This document shows positions 34,195-45,199 of a DNA stretch of 64,000 nt, in pieces (position 1 is the stretch's first letter; every line of letters starts with the position of its first letter). The notes below the pieces were generated by a model, which saw only the letters and a list, made by a program, of their open reading frames with translations, ran no database searches and was not told where the DNA came from. A program made the position numbers and the translations under genes. Origin of the DNA: Tetraselmis striata (Eukaryota; Chlorophyta; Chlorodendrophyceae; Chlorodendrales; Chlorodendraceae); NCBI GenBank assembly GCA_006384855.1, contig VCJN01002462.1, positions 31,495 to 95,494 on the forward strand, read 5' to 3'.

Positions 34195-34330
34195 CACACT
34201 ATGTCCTAGCGGTGGCGCTGGGCGGAGAGCATACCAACATCACGGGCAACTGGGTGGGTGAAACCCCAAAATGCTCCAGCACGGATACCTACGTGGTTGC
34301 GCAATGCATAGTGGGATGTAACACCGCACT
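34195..34330 (+). pseudogene. Fragment copied from the renalase-like gene's C-terminal domain
   Basis: Encodes LGGEHTNITGNWVGETPKCS, parallel to LGGERTDFAGNWVRNNAKCS at 31620-31690 of the renalase-like gene. The DNA is also clearly alignable (GCGCTGGGCGG, GGGCAACTGGGTG, AAATGCTCC). Only this one segment is present and it is not attached to the oxidase part. It is either a partial duplication or the leftover of a second gene copy. From 34331 to 35504 nothing else was recognised apart from a GGAGCTGAG/CTCAGCTCC hairpin at about 35239-35271. Confidence 0.65.
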
Positions 34331-35507
34331 GAGCCCACTATCACTTTTAAGTACCGGCGTCGAGCAATGCCGATTTATTGTGTCCAAGAAAAATCTGTAG
34401 CTGGCGGTGTTCTCTCTAGCCGAACGCGACTTGCACAGTTATATTTTTATGGCACCCCGTTGTTGCATGGCGTCAGCCATCATACCCGCCACCAGCCGTG
34501 CCTTGCTGACAGCCAGCGGCGTTGTGCCTGCCGCAGTGCGCCATTCATGCCATTCATGCCAGCAGCCACTTGGCGCTGTGGAATGAACGCGCTTACTTGT
34601 ATCACGTGCTATCATAGTGGGAGGTGGTCGGAAATGGTGGAGAGGTGCATAGCTGACTACATGGCGAGGCAGCGTTTTCACATGGTAGACACTGACAAGC
34701 ACGAATGCTTTGAATCAGTAGATGTCGGGGGCCCGCGCGAGAACATAGAAGCACAGAGGTGCGAAGAGAGGACAGAACCAGCAATCTCTGAGAAATGGGG
34801 GGGGCATAAACTGCTGGAGGTAGGGTCACGGGACCACAGCTTTGCAGTTGGCGACATGCCGTGACATGCGGCCAATCTGCCGGCAGAGCGTATCAGCGTA
34901 GTATTGCTTGCTGCCACATCTGACAAGCAAGATTTTCGAGTTTGTGCAGGTTGCCCTGGAGACAAGGAGCAGCTGAGGGTGGCTTGGAAGCTGTTACAGT
35001 TCTCAGGGCTCCACAGAGCCCTTAGTACTATCAGCAGCTATACCTGCTGGCGATGGGCTCAGCTGGGGATGCTAGCTGGTGCACCTTGGCGCTGCTGTAT
35101 TCTAGTTTATAAAGCCTGTTAAGCCGCCATTCTGGCGGCTCCTGTCTCGAAACTACCTGCTGGGATGGCGCCCAGAGTTGCTTGACCATCTGAGGTCATT
35201 CTAGAGTGGGCATGTTCGCCACATGCCTGCTGATGGCTCTCTGGGAGCTGAGCTCCTCGGCGGAGCTCTCAGCTCCTACATATATTACGCCATATATGTA
35301 CTATATAAGTTCTAGTGCCAAATATCGGCGCAACACATCCAGCTCTCAGTGGGCAGTTCAGTTTGCCTAAAACTGCAGCTGGTGATTTTACAGTCGGATC
35401 AGTAGATCGGTGACACACCAGTGAAATGTATTACTGCTCGACACAAGGCGTCGACGACGCCCTGCGGCGGTGTCGAAGTTTGCATACATAATATGGGGCC
35501 TGGATAA

Positions 35508-35540
35508 GGCCTGGAAGATTTTATCCGTTGTCTTTGGTGG
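35508..35540 (+). repeat. Left terminal inverted repeat of the DDE transposon
   Basis: Starts GGCCTGGAAGATTTTATCC and ends TCTTTGGTGG. It is preceded by the TAA duplication. Confidence 0.92.
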
Positions 35541-35979
35541 CCCCCCCCTTTTTTGGGGGCCCCCCCTTTGGAAATACTTCCTTCCTCTGCAGTACTGCTA
35601 AAGTACTGCCATGAAACAAATAACAAGGAAACATCATGTTTGTGCCTTGTAAGCACGCAGGAACAGCGAGGGAAACTAAAAACATGCTATAGGTGAACTT
35701 CTATCTATGGGTATTGGGCACCCCCACCTTCAGGTGAAAAAAGGGGGGACTGTGACAGTACTTTATGCAGTACTGTAGACAAGGCTGGGGCAGCAAACAT
35801 GCCGTTAATACAGATGCAGCAGGATGCATAGAAGACCACGGCACATAGATGAATATGGCACATAGATGAATAATGTAATAAATGACAATGTTGTTTACAT
35901 TGTCAACCCCAGACCCGCCCGACTGTATGAGACAGCCTACCATGCTATTCATTGTACGTGCAACACATGATGGACACCT

Positions 35980-38900
35980 CTAAATGCCAGCTGCATACTG
36001 CCGTGTACTGCGCCTCCTAGTCACTGGTTGGTTGGCAGTCCGTGGCTTCCTGCCTCTGCTAGACCTGGCATTGCGAGGCTGCCTTGGCTGCTGCTGAGGC
36101 TGGGCTGCCTCCTCCGCCGGCTGCTCAGCTTGCTCCTTGTCCTGGCGCTGCTTGTCAGCACGGGCCACACGCTTCCGAGAAGCCTCCTCTCGCTCAGCTG
36201 CCATGCGCCTCTGCGCCCTCACCAATGGCTTGGCACCCTGGGACTTGCAGTACTCACACAGGGGCAGCACAGTGTGCCACAAATCCTGTAAAATCTGACT
36301 AATGGTACCCTCCCCATGCACACCAGCGCACCAGGCACAAGTAGTGGCATCAAACCAGGTGGCCCTCTTGGTCTGCGTGGAGTAGTACTCAAACTCTACA
36401 GGAGATCCACAGGTGATGTTGCTGCGTGTCACCAACACTCCATGCAGCGGATGGTCGTCATCAAAAGGTTGCATGCCGCACAAGAAGCTATTGTGCTCAG
36501 CAGCTGCATGGAAGTTCTGCATGGCATATTGCTTGCACTCCGCCTTCTCCGTCACGCTGGGCTGCACCTTCTTCCCATCCACCATAGTGGCTGCTGGCTC
36601 CATGTTCCGTGGGTGCGTTAAGGAGTACAGGCAGCGGGGTCTCATGCAGTCCTTGCAGGTAACCACACCCCTGACATACTTGCCTTTGAGCAGGTTGGGC
36701 GCCAGCTCCGTGGTGGCCATGTCCTCCTTCTGAGTAGTCAGCTGCATGCCGTCCCCAACACATACCAGTCCCTTCTGCTGCTGGCGCTGAATGAAGGTTG
36801 GCTGGTGTGCTGTGGTGTACTCGTGATGGACTGCCTCCTTGAATGGCATGTAATGCACAGCATCCTTGATGCTGTCACTGGTCACCTCAGGGATAGGGAG
36901 GGGTACCTTGTGGTTGACGATGTCGGCATATGCTGCGGCTGGCAAGCGCAGTACGCCCCACAGGCCAAGCTGGCACGCCTTGCACTGGCAGTCGTCCACC
37001 AGGGGCTGCTTGAAGTACTGCCTCATGTAGGGCCCCCCAATGGTGTGATTGTCAATGACGCGGCGCAGCTCAGGATGCTTATTGATTGAGCTGGAGTCCA
37101 GCTTCAGGGATTCTAGAGTTGGGTCGATATCCTGAAGACGCTTGAGGAGTGCCTGCATAGACTGGCTGTCTGCAGGAGTGTGTGTCTGAATGCGCTGGCC
37201 AGCCCACATAAGACGCTGGAATATGCCGTCAATTGTGGATATGACAGGGGCAACACTGGCCTCATAACTTTTCTGGAAGGTGGATATGGTGGGAGTTGAG
37301 GGCGGTGGCCGCGTGGCGGCGGCGGCGGGGCCCGCCTTCAGCGCAGCAAGGCTCTCCACCACGTGGTCCTCCTCCGCGGTGACGGACATGTCGCTGCCGG
37401 CCTCACTGCTGGAGCTGGCGTAATCAACCAGTGGCCCCTCTCTGGCTTGGAAGGCGGGGGCAGCGGGCAGCTCCTCGCCAACAGGCAGTGGGGTGGCATC
37501 AACAGCTTCGCCAGCAGCGGCCGCCTCCTCACCACCAGGCTCCTCCTCGCTGAAGCTGGAGCTGCCATCCCCCTCCTCCGCCTCAGACTCCACCGCAGCA
37601 CTGCTGGAGCTGTCATCTGCCTGCATGTCTGTGCCCGCCTCGCTGCTGCTTGAGGTATCACCTGCCTCCTCCTCATCGCTGTCGCTGTCCTCGGCGAGGG
37701 GCGGCATCGGCTCGTCGTCTGCCTCCGCCTGCAGCTCCTCGTTGAGGGCCTTTGCAGCTGCAGCTCGGATGGCGGTCATAGAGTTGCATCTGGCGAAGGC
37801 CTTCTCGAAGTCGTCGTCCACACGCACCCTGGCGAGCGCGTTGTTCTGCAAACCCCTGTTTAGCTCACTCATGCAGCGTTCAGCACAGTTCATGTAACTC
37901 TGGGTAGGAGCTGTCCTGGAAATGGTGAGCACATCCATCTCCAACTCCATGAACAGTGCCAGCCACGCGGCAATGACGGTGTAGAAGCTGACGTTGTGGT
38001 CAGGCCCCCCATCAGACATGATGAAGGCGACACCCGGCGTGCCGCGCGTGATGTCACCACGCATGGAGCAGCTCCTCGCGATGCTCATCAGCTCAGCTGC
38101 GTGCCGCAGCGGAGTGGAGGGCTGGAAGACAGAGTCCTTGAGCACAACATGGCATTGCCCTGCAGAGGGCAACAGCAACACAAAGACACAGTCAGTATAT
38201 TAATATTCAGCAGCATGGCAGCACCAGCAGCGGGCATGGGCAGCAGCACACCTCTGTAGAAGCTCTGGAGGCCATCGCCTTCCCCCTCATGAGGCTTGAT
38301 GACCACCTCAAGAGCCACGCTTGGTGTCAATGACACCTTGTGGAAGTCATGGTCGCCAGCTACATTGGTCACGTCAGCAGGCATGATGCCCTTGCGGGCC
38401 ACACCGCCAAATGTTATGGGCAGGTTTGGCTCGCCCACATTGACCTACAGATAGCAGTATCACACATCAGCGTCACTGCCACAGCAGCAGCAAGTAGGAA
38501 TAAACACGGCAGCAACACAGACAGCAGCACTACCTTGGATTTGTCGTCCACAGAGTAGAAGACTACCTCCTCAGGGACGCAGTCGTGATCAGTGTGTTCT
38601 GCAATGATGTTAGCATAAAGCACTGCAGCCTTCCTGATATATTTGAAGAGAGCCGCTACATATTTTGCGTCTGCATGGTAGGCGCGCATAGCGCGTACTT
38701 GCACCTTCCACTTGACCGGCACTCTCGCTGCAGGGGGGGAGCAGCACATCAACACCCAGTGTGAGTACATGCAACCACAGCAAGGGCAGGTGGAGGGGCA
38801 GACAGAGGGCAGCACACCTGTGTACTGCAGAGAAGCACGGTAGCTGGGGTGCTTAGGGGCAAACTGGTACTGCACCCAGCTTATGCTTGGGATATGGACG

Positions 38901-40734
38901 CCTGCCTCCAGCAGCGTTTGTGGATGGTGCTTCTCCTTCAGCTTGTCCACAACCTGTTCCACCAGGTCACGTGTGGAGAATGCAGCAGCGAGATACGACA
39001 CATCACCGGCCCAAGCCCATAGCAACATAGTTAGTCACCAGCAGGGCAGAGGGGGCAGACAGAGTCAGGGGGGTGCGGGAGGGGCTCCTACCCCAACGTC
39101 TATCATGCACACGAGAGTGCTCAGCCATCAACTCGGCCAGGGCATCCCAGAAGGGGTCAAATAGGTCGGATGTTGGCCTCCCATTCAGCTCACGCAGGTC
39201 GGTGATGATATCAAAGTCCTGGCAAGACAGTGCCAGCTCCGACATGAGAATGGCGTGGTCATGTCCAGCCGCTCGCTGTTTTGGCAGCCGGTCACTGGTG
39301 ATGTACTCGTAGACAGCCTGAGCTGCTGCCTTGGTCTTGATGAAGGTGGGGTTGACAACATGCGCTATTCCTGGCCTGGTGTGGTATCTGGTGATGTTAT
39401 TGAGCACTCTTGTCTGGAGCTGGAAGGCAATGTCTTCGTCTCGCTCTTGCCTGTTGCGGGGGATCCTCCAGATGACAGCCACAGTCTCGCCAGCACGGCC
39501 GCCACCACGTTTCCAGGTGAATAGCTGAAACGGAGTGCTGAGACCCTGCTCAAGGTTCTTCATGAACCGGTACCTGCACATTGCAAAACAACGAGTTAGC
39601 ATGGCGGGGTCGCATGCCGCGATTGAGGAGCAACACAGGGGAGGAGCAGCCCGGCGCCGCTCACCGTCGGTATTTGTCAAAGCCCCTGGTGACCTCCGTC
39701 ACGTCGATGGTCATATAGACGGGGGTGTCCAGCAGCCGGTGGCTAAGCGACCGCATGTCGGTTGGGAAATCGCGGTTGGTGGCCAGCGCTTTCAGCGCCT
39801 CGATGGTCTCCACATGCGACGCCGTCTCGGCCGACCGTAACGGCTCCTCCATCAGTTTTGACTTGAGGTCATAGTCGCGCTGCTTGCCGAGCCGCTCCTC
39901 ATACCGAAATAGCGAGAGCTCCAGGGCTTTTAGCAACGCGATGATGCTCGGCCAGTTGCCCTTCTGGACCCAATTACCGTTGCCGGACAGCGCGGTACTG
40001 AGGTACTCCAACGACTTCGGAACGTTTGGCCGATCTGCCTTATGTCCGAGTTTCTTCTTCCCAAAGAACTGCGCGAACCGTTTGTCCGGCGGGGCTGGCC
40101 CTTTGCAGAGCTGCTCCCATACCCCAGATACAACGCCAGTCTTGGAACGAGAGCTGAGAGGGAACAAGGCGCGATGGAGGGCGAAGACGAAGTCGAAGCC
40201 GACCGATTTAGCCATGTCCGCCGACCAACCGACGCCCTCTAACTCTAGCCAATCTATTAGGGAGTTGTAGTGCTGGCTTTTAGCAGACAGCGGGGCGCCG
40301 CTAGGCACTTTGTGAGTAGGGAGGCGGCGATGACTCTCAGGGTTCGGCGCGGCGGTGGGCATCATCATCATCACGAACGGGTTGTTTGGTGCTGGCCGAG
40401 AGCTAGCGGGGCGCTGGCAATCGAACTTAATCGTAACCGTTCTCGTCTCAAGGAACGCCAAGGTGTCTGTGACTGCCTCTAGCAGGAACGCTGTGCAGTC
40501 TTGCGAAAGCCCACGGTCGTGCGGGGTGCCGGCGAGGCACGCCATCTTGATATCGGTGTCAGCAGGCAGGGGGTGGTAGTCGGGGGCGTGGGCCTCGATT
40601 GCCTCATTCAGCAGGTCCGTAGAGTTCTTGTCGCCCCATTCCTGAGCGCCTAGCTTTATCCATACGTTCCGCACTGCGGTCCTGCCGTCAACGGAAATGC
40701 TGACGCACGCCGCCAGTGACGCCAGGAGGGACAT
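35980..40734 (-). CDS. Putative DDE transposase with DGGPDH motif, six exons
   Basis: Exons: 40734-39665, 39573-39092, one ending at 38818 (start unresolved, near 39020), 38727-38534, 38444-38252, 38159-35980. All other junctions are in phase; about 1440 residues. Three candidate catalytic acids lie in order: SVDDKSKVNVGEP, then FIMSDGGPDHN, then NCAERCMSELN about 45 residues later. The third has the N-x-x-E shape usual for the last acid of DDE enzymes. The C-terminal third has an acidic Ser-rich spacer. It then has several Cys pairs (CKACQLG, CKDCMRPRC, CAWCAG, CEYCKSQG) that probably bind zinc, and a basic tail. Similar DGGPDH proteins are found in sponges and cnidarians (from memory). The intron before the third exon has a good donor (GTAGGA) but no AG upstream of the expected coding start. 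The gene lies wholly inside the TIR-bounded element. Confidence 0.75.
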
Positions 40735-41204
40735 ACTGGTGCTGCCTGGTGTGGGCGGCGGGTGCTCGTGGTGGTGGGATAGAGTGGAGTGATATCGGAT
40801 ATATGTATGGAGGCAACGAGTGGGAAGATGGCAGACGAGATGTTGGTGGCTGTCCTACGTAGCTCCCCGCCCATGCCCGGCGCAAGGCTCGCGGGCGATA
40901 TGTAAAAGGCAGCCTGCATGGTACCGGTAAAAACCGTTTGAAACCCGAAACAGAATGTACGGGTCGCACTAAGACAGTTGACTAGTTCTTGAAACGCCAT
41001 AAACAGAGCTTAGAGGATGGATCGCGGCGGTTTTCTCCCCATCAGCCGCTACTGTACCGTACCGGCATCGAGTTAGCTGCGCCGGCGCTGTTGCCTACGA
41101 CATCGGGGGCATCGACGAGTACTGTTCAAAGTACTATTAGACTATAAGTTTTTTTTTCCGGAAAAGGAAGATTTCCCCCCCCCCTTTTTTTCCGAGCAAA
41201 ATCG

Positions 41205-41237
41205 CCACCAAAGACAACGGATAAAATCTTCCAGGCC
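41205..41237 (-). repeat. Right terminal inverted repeat of the DDE transposon
   Basis: Exact reverse complement of the left terminal repeat, followed by the TAA duplication at 41238-41240. Confidence 0.92.
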
Positions 41238-41621
41238 TAAGAGACGAACTAAGCGCAGCGACGATCGTGCATGCGATTTTGCGGTGAAGTTTAGCAGTAC
41301 TGGCATGTCTTTGGCAAAGGCGTTGTACTCTTCGTAGTGCAGACTCGCCACTGAACGCAATATGACGTAAGCATAACGACGGCAACGACTGCGACTAGGC
41401 AGCGAGTAGACGTAGCCGCAAGACAGGCAATAGCGACATGTTGTGTCAACTCTCAGCACAGCTCGCAGAATACAAGTACCGCGAGAAGCGTGTGCAGTCA
41501 CACGCTGTCGGGGTTGAGCTGTGGTTGCTATACATCCTCTCTTTCCACGAACCGCTTTCACGATTGAAGTTGACTGGCCCGTTACTCCGTAAAAAAAAGG
41601 CGCAGCTCTTGGGCTCTGCCC

Positions 41622-42108
41622 TTAGAAAACGAGAGCAAAGGCCAATCCCACGGCGCCAAACAGCAGAAGCGGCAACTTCGGACCGTTGAGCGGCAGCGAG
41701 GAGTTGCACTTGGTCTCGCTGCAAGTGCCGCAGGTGATGTGCGTCAGGTCGTTCTTGCTTATCAGGTCCGCCTTCAGCGTCTCGCAGCTCGACGCGCCTA
41801 GCTCCTCGCCGTTCAGCGCCGCGGTGCCTTCCAGGCAGCCCGCCGTCACCCCGCACCTGATCTCCCTCCTTCCGGCACGGTCTCCGGAGTCGCCAGAGGC
41901 ACGGAAGCACGGGGCTGTGCCCTCCGCGCACGAGACCGTTTCCAGGTCGCCACGTGGTGTCTCCAAGCCGACGCAATAGTAAGGCTCTCCCCGGGGTCTT
42001 CCCCTTCGTTTTCCAGTTGGAGTACGTCAAGCACTCGAGCTCGACAGCCAGGCCACACCCGCAAAGCATGAAGATCGAAAGCACGACAGCAGCAGAGGCT
42101 TTCGCCAT
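41622..42108 (-). pseudogene. Secreted cysteine-rich Ly6/LU-like protein, probably GPI-anchored, frameshifted by one base
   Basis: The start MAKASAAVVLSIFMLCGCGL is a signal peptide, followed by ELECLTYSNWKTKGKTPG. One extra G in the run near 41990 then shifts the frame. Reading on in the next frame gives GEPYYCVGLETPRGDLETVS and a Cys pattern typical of LU/three-finger domains, C-x5-GT-x2-C ... IRC-x4-GC ... C ... ITCGTC-x4-CN. The C terminus (LPLLLFGAVGLAFALVF) is a GPI-attachment-like hydrophobic tail. About 160 residues when both frames are counted. The rest is open, so the break may be a sequencing slip in a homopolymer, a recent mutation or an unrecognised intron. It lies 385 bases right of the transposon end. 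Function is unknown. Confidence 0.55.
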
Positions 42109-42359
42109 GGTGTCGCGGTGTATAGTGCATGGGGGCGCGCGCGCGGCGAAAGAGTCATTTAGCTGGCGTAACCATTGTGCAATGATCGGGCGGCGGTGCT
42201 GCTACTGAAAGTGGGGTCAGGATATGGGGCCGGAATGTAGTCGTGTGACAAGTATACGAGTACGATATACTACGAGTTAGTACCTGTGTGTATACAATGT
42301 GTACCTGTGACTACGGGTATATGTACTGTATAGTGCTGCCATGTGGTAAGCGTTGCGTT

Positions 42360-42490
42360 AAACCAATTATTGTTGTATTCTCAAAACACTGTAGCCTCTC
42401 GCCTTTGCACCACCACTGCACACCACCTTTGTGTGTCTTTGAGTCTCTATCCGGCTGAGACTGTCGCAAAGGTGGCGTTGGACAACCATG
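42360..42490 (+). repeat. Inverted repeat, left copy
   Basis: Its core, CAAAACACTGTAGCCTCTCG through CTTTGAGTCTCT, is nearly identical to the reverse complement of 47634-47705. Weaker similarity extends on both sides. Together the two copies bracket about 5.2 kb of nested mobile DNA. Confidence 0.8.
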
Positions 42491-42732
42491 GTCGTGGGTA
42501 GTTGATTACCGGAGGCGCAGCATCCGTAGTACCCGTACCCGAAGGCGTACATGTAGTACCGCATGGCTGCGGTTCTAGTAGGAAAAGCGTTGCCGCTGAT
42601 GGAGGGGTGCCACTAAATCGCCGGGCGACGGTATCTTGAGAGCTACAAAAAGCGCATCGTACCACCGATAAGAAGCGATTGCTAGGCAGCAGAGGCGGCC
42701 TCGCCAGTACCAACTCCAAGGAGGAGTGGCCG

Positions 42733-43781
42733 TTAAAGAAGATGTGGTGACCCGCAGTCCTCCGCAAGTGCTCGTACCCGTATGGGCCGTAGTACAAGCA
42801 GATGGATACGATATGCAGCGGTGGTCGTAGCATTACCGACCGTAAGTAATTCGAAGATCTCATGGGCGTGCCCATACGCGGCGCGTGGGCGCCGCACATC
42901 TTCCTGCGGTAACGTGGTAAGGGCCGGTACAGTGATGCCGTACACGCGGCGGCGCGTCTCACGCGCCCATGGCAAAGCACTCGTAGCCACGGACGATACC
43001 TCGTTGTGAACCGCCTCGTACAAGGGGCCGAGGGCGGGCACGTACTCCCGCACCAGCTTTGGCAGGACAACCGACTGCGCGGGCTAAAACGCCGCAGGGG
43101 CCTCAGGCTACATCAAGGCCATATTCAAACCGCCAGAGTCCGCGGGCATACTCATATGGACGATCGCAGCCTCCATGCGCGGTGTAGACTGGTCGCAAGC
43201 GTCGTCCATACCAAGCAACGAAAATGCAGCCGAAATGTTGGCGGCGTCCACGGCCTCCAAGGAAGGGTCCAGCCCCGACGACGGCATCATGCGGCTGAGG
43301 GAGCCGGTCTGCCGCACCGCGCATACGGCCATCAACCGCATGGCCCCATGGTGGCAACCGTATCCCGACGTGCCAAAGGAGGCGATACGCTCGAACAGTG
43401 CGGCGTGGGCCTCCCGGCGCCACCCCAAGGCACCGGTCATCCACCGGGGGTAATGGGTAGTAGGAGCACCCAGGTACACGGCGCCATCCTACACAGGGTC
43501 ATCGCCCGGGGTACGAAACCCGCCCGGGGCCAACTTCGCCCGCACTGCCCGCACTCGCCCGCACTGCCTTGCCGTCACCGGGGTGACAAATGTACCGCAT
43601 CTTACTGTCTTGTACCACAAGTCCGACTTTGGAAAGCTCCGTACAATACTTGTCAAAAACACGCGGAACGTGACCCGCGGCAGTAGCCGCGCCGCAATCA
43701 TCCGCAAAATTCTCGCAAAAAGCATCAGCGGCGGTACTAGCCACAACCGCTTGCACCGGCCCCGCGATAGCGAGGCAAAAA
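42733..43781 (-). pseudogene. Reverse transcriptase remnant, C-terminal half
   Basis: Translating in pieces on - gives the catalytic motif AFCENFADDCGAATAAGH, then VFDKYCTELSKVGLVVQ, typical of the palm motif C region of non-LTR-type reverse transcriptases. Downstream conserved-looking pieces follow (YLGAPTTHYPRWMTGALGW, ESGGLN-like ADSGGLNMALM, VREYVPALGPLYEAVHNEV). Stops and frame changes separate them. The N-terminal half lies at 45200-46270, beyond a mariner-like insertion. Confidence 0.65.
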
Positions 43782-43783
43782 TA

Positions 43784-45197
43784 GCGAGTAAAAACGTGAT
43801 TAAGGGCCAGACGATATTAGGACCACTCAGCAAGGTCAACGCAGAGATGCCCGTTTGACACACTGATGATGGGGCCCTAAAGCCCCACAGTGATGCCACC
43901 TAAGGTTGCATGTTGGGCTGGACTAGGGGCGCGCTGCGTTGCTGGTGAACAATGTAAAAAGAAGCCCTTTGAATTTTTCACAGATGGGGCCGAATCGCAA
44001 AGTGAGCATCGCCGACAGACTCGAGTTGTCAGCACAGTCACCACGAACCAAGCCGTGCATGCACGACCCCTACAAAACACTGGCATGAACCTGTGGGGGG
44101 TCTGGGGCATATCGACAGTGATTTGGGTGGCACTTCGCGGGGCGATCAGTCGAGGGCTTCACGAGCGCCGGCTATGGCCAGCGATATCCGGTCGCTCGGA
44201 GAAGGCTTTGTTCATGGAACATGCACTCGGCATCAAGCATGCATGGCTTGCTAATGTGCGTGGCAAGGGTCTACGCAAGCTAGCAGAGGATGCTAGCATT
44301 GCTCGGGGCACGTGCAGCAGGTGGGTGAAGGAGGCAGAGGACAAGGAAGCTGACAGTGTGCGCCAAAGATCGACGGCAAGAGCGCGCTCACCCCTGAGCA
44401 TGAGGAGATGCTTTTTGCAGTACGTGCTATTGCATGCAAATCATGCGGAGGCTCTCGAAAAGATGCGATCTAAGCACTGGTTACAACATGCATTGGGCAT
44501 GGATAAAGCTACGGTTGAGGCAAGAGAGTTGCTAGGTGACGAGCCGGCTAGTGCAGCACGCCCGGCGAAAAACGGCCCGCAACTACTAGCGTCGGTACCG
44601 ACAATGCCAGCCCGTGCAGCCTCAACCTTAACTAAAACGCCCCCGCCCACCCTTCGAAGGTATCTCAGGCAACGTAGGCAGCCAACAGTCACTCCAAGAG
44701 AGGTCGCACCCGGGGCCAAAGGGGCGTAGAGTCTCACATGGGTGCAGTATTGGCAACTCTGCGTTGCGATGCAAGCGGCTTCTGACTTTCCGGCGAACGC
44801 CAACGCCTTTGGGATTACGCCCCCCCCACGCATAACTTCCCCCGTGAAACTGCCCCCGATAGTACTCCTCACCCTAACGAGGCGCCAAGTAGGCCGTCGG
44901 GGCTGCCTTGTCCGCGTCGCTAGAATGTATTGGACTTAGAGCTCAGGGTGGGTCGAGTGGCCCTTAATACCGCAATATCGGCTGGCACCCGCTTTTCGAC
45001 CTAGCCCCCCCATCGGCCGGGCTCACCGGCCACCCACGTCTCAGAATGGCCTACCCACCTGGGATAACCTAGACGGGGTCTAGGCCTAGCCCTATGCTGA
45101 CCTGGAGCCCCCCCCCCCCCCCCCCCCCCCAAGTAAGGACGTTGTTATGCCCCTTCCCGCGCTAATTGGCCCTGAATCGCTCGCGTTTTTTACTCGC
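43784..45197. mobile_element. TA-flanked mariner-like insertion in the reverse transcriptase
   Basis: The ends GCGAGTAAAAACGTGATTAA (left) and, reverse-complemented, GCGAGTAAAAAACGCGAG (right) form imperfect inverted repeats that both lead to AGGGCCA. Each outer edge is followed by TA (43782-43783 and 45198-45199). Removing 43784 to one TA rejoins reverse-transcriptase motif B (VLAPL) to the segment before FADD. TA duplication and short inverted ends are characteristic of the Tc1/mariner/pogo superfamily. It contains one + strand frame and a 23-C tract at 45108-45130. Confidence 0.7.
43890..44729 (+). CDS. Hypothetical protein with transposase-like helix-turn-helix
   Basis: A 279-codon frame inside the TA-flanked insertion. 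Residues near 125-150 (KGLRKLAEDASIARGTCSRW) look like a helix-turn-helix as at the N terminus of pogo/Tc1 transposases. In a neighbouring frame PKIDGKSALTPEHEEMLFAV also looks like transposase sequence, so the frame may be shifted after the helix-turn-helix. No DDE catalytic domain is visible, so the element would be non-autonomous. Confidence 0.35.
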   Translation: MMPPKVACWAGLGARCVAGEQCKKKPFEFFTDGAESQSEHRRQTRVVSTVTTNQAVHARPLQNTGMNLWGVWGISTVIWVALRGAISRGLHERRLWPAISGRSEKALFMEHALGIKHAWLANVRGKGLRKLAEDASIARGTCSRWVKEAEDKEADSVRQRSTARARSPLSMRRCFLQYVLLHANHAEALEKMRSKHWLQHALGMDKATVEARELLGDEPASAARPAKNGPQLLASVPTMPARAASTLTKTPPPTLRRYLRQRRQPTVTPREVAPGAKGA

Positions 45198-45199
45198 TA

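Larger units (their letters stand above)
35508..41237 (-). mobile_element. DDE transposon, 5.73 kb, with 33-bp perfect TIRs and TAA target duplication
   Basis: The first 33 bases (35508-35540, beginning GGCCTGGAAGATTTTATCC) are the exact reverse complement of 41205-41237. Both ends are flanked outward by TAA (35505-35507 and 41238-41240), a 3-bp target-site duplication. The only gene between them is a multi-exon transposase-like gene on -. Inside each end is a G/C-rich stretch with short T or A runs. Identical ends, a matching duplication and a mostly open gene indicate recent insertion. A TAA/TWA duplication is typical of PIF/Harbinger elements, but the encoded protein does not look like a Harbinger transposase, so the superfamily is left open. 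Confidence 0.88.
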
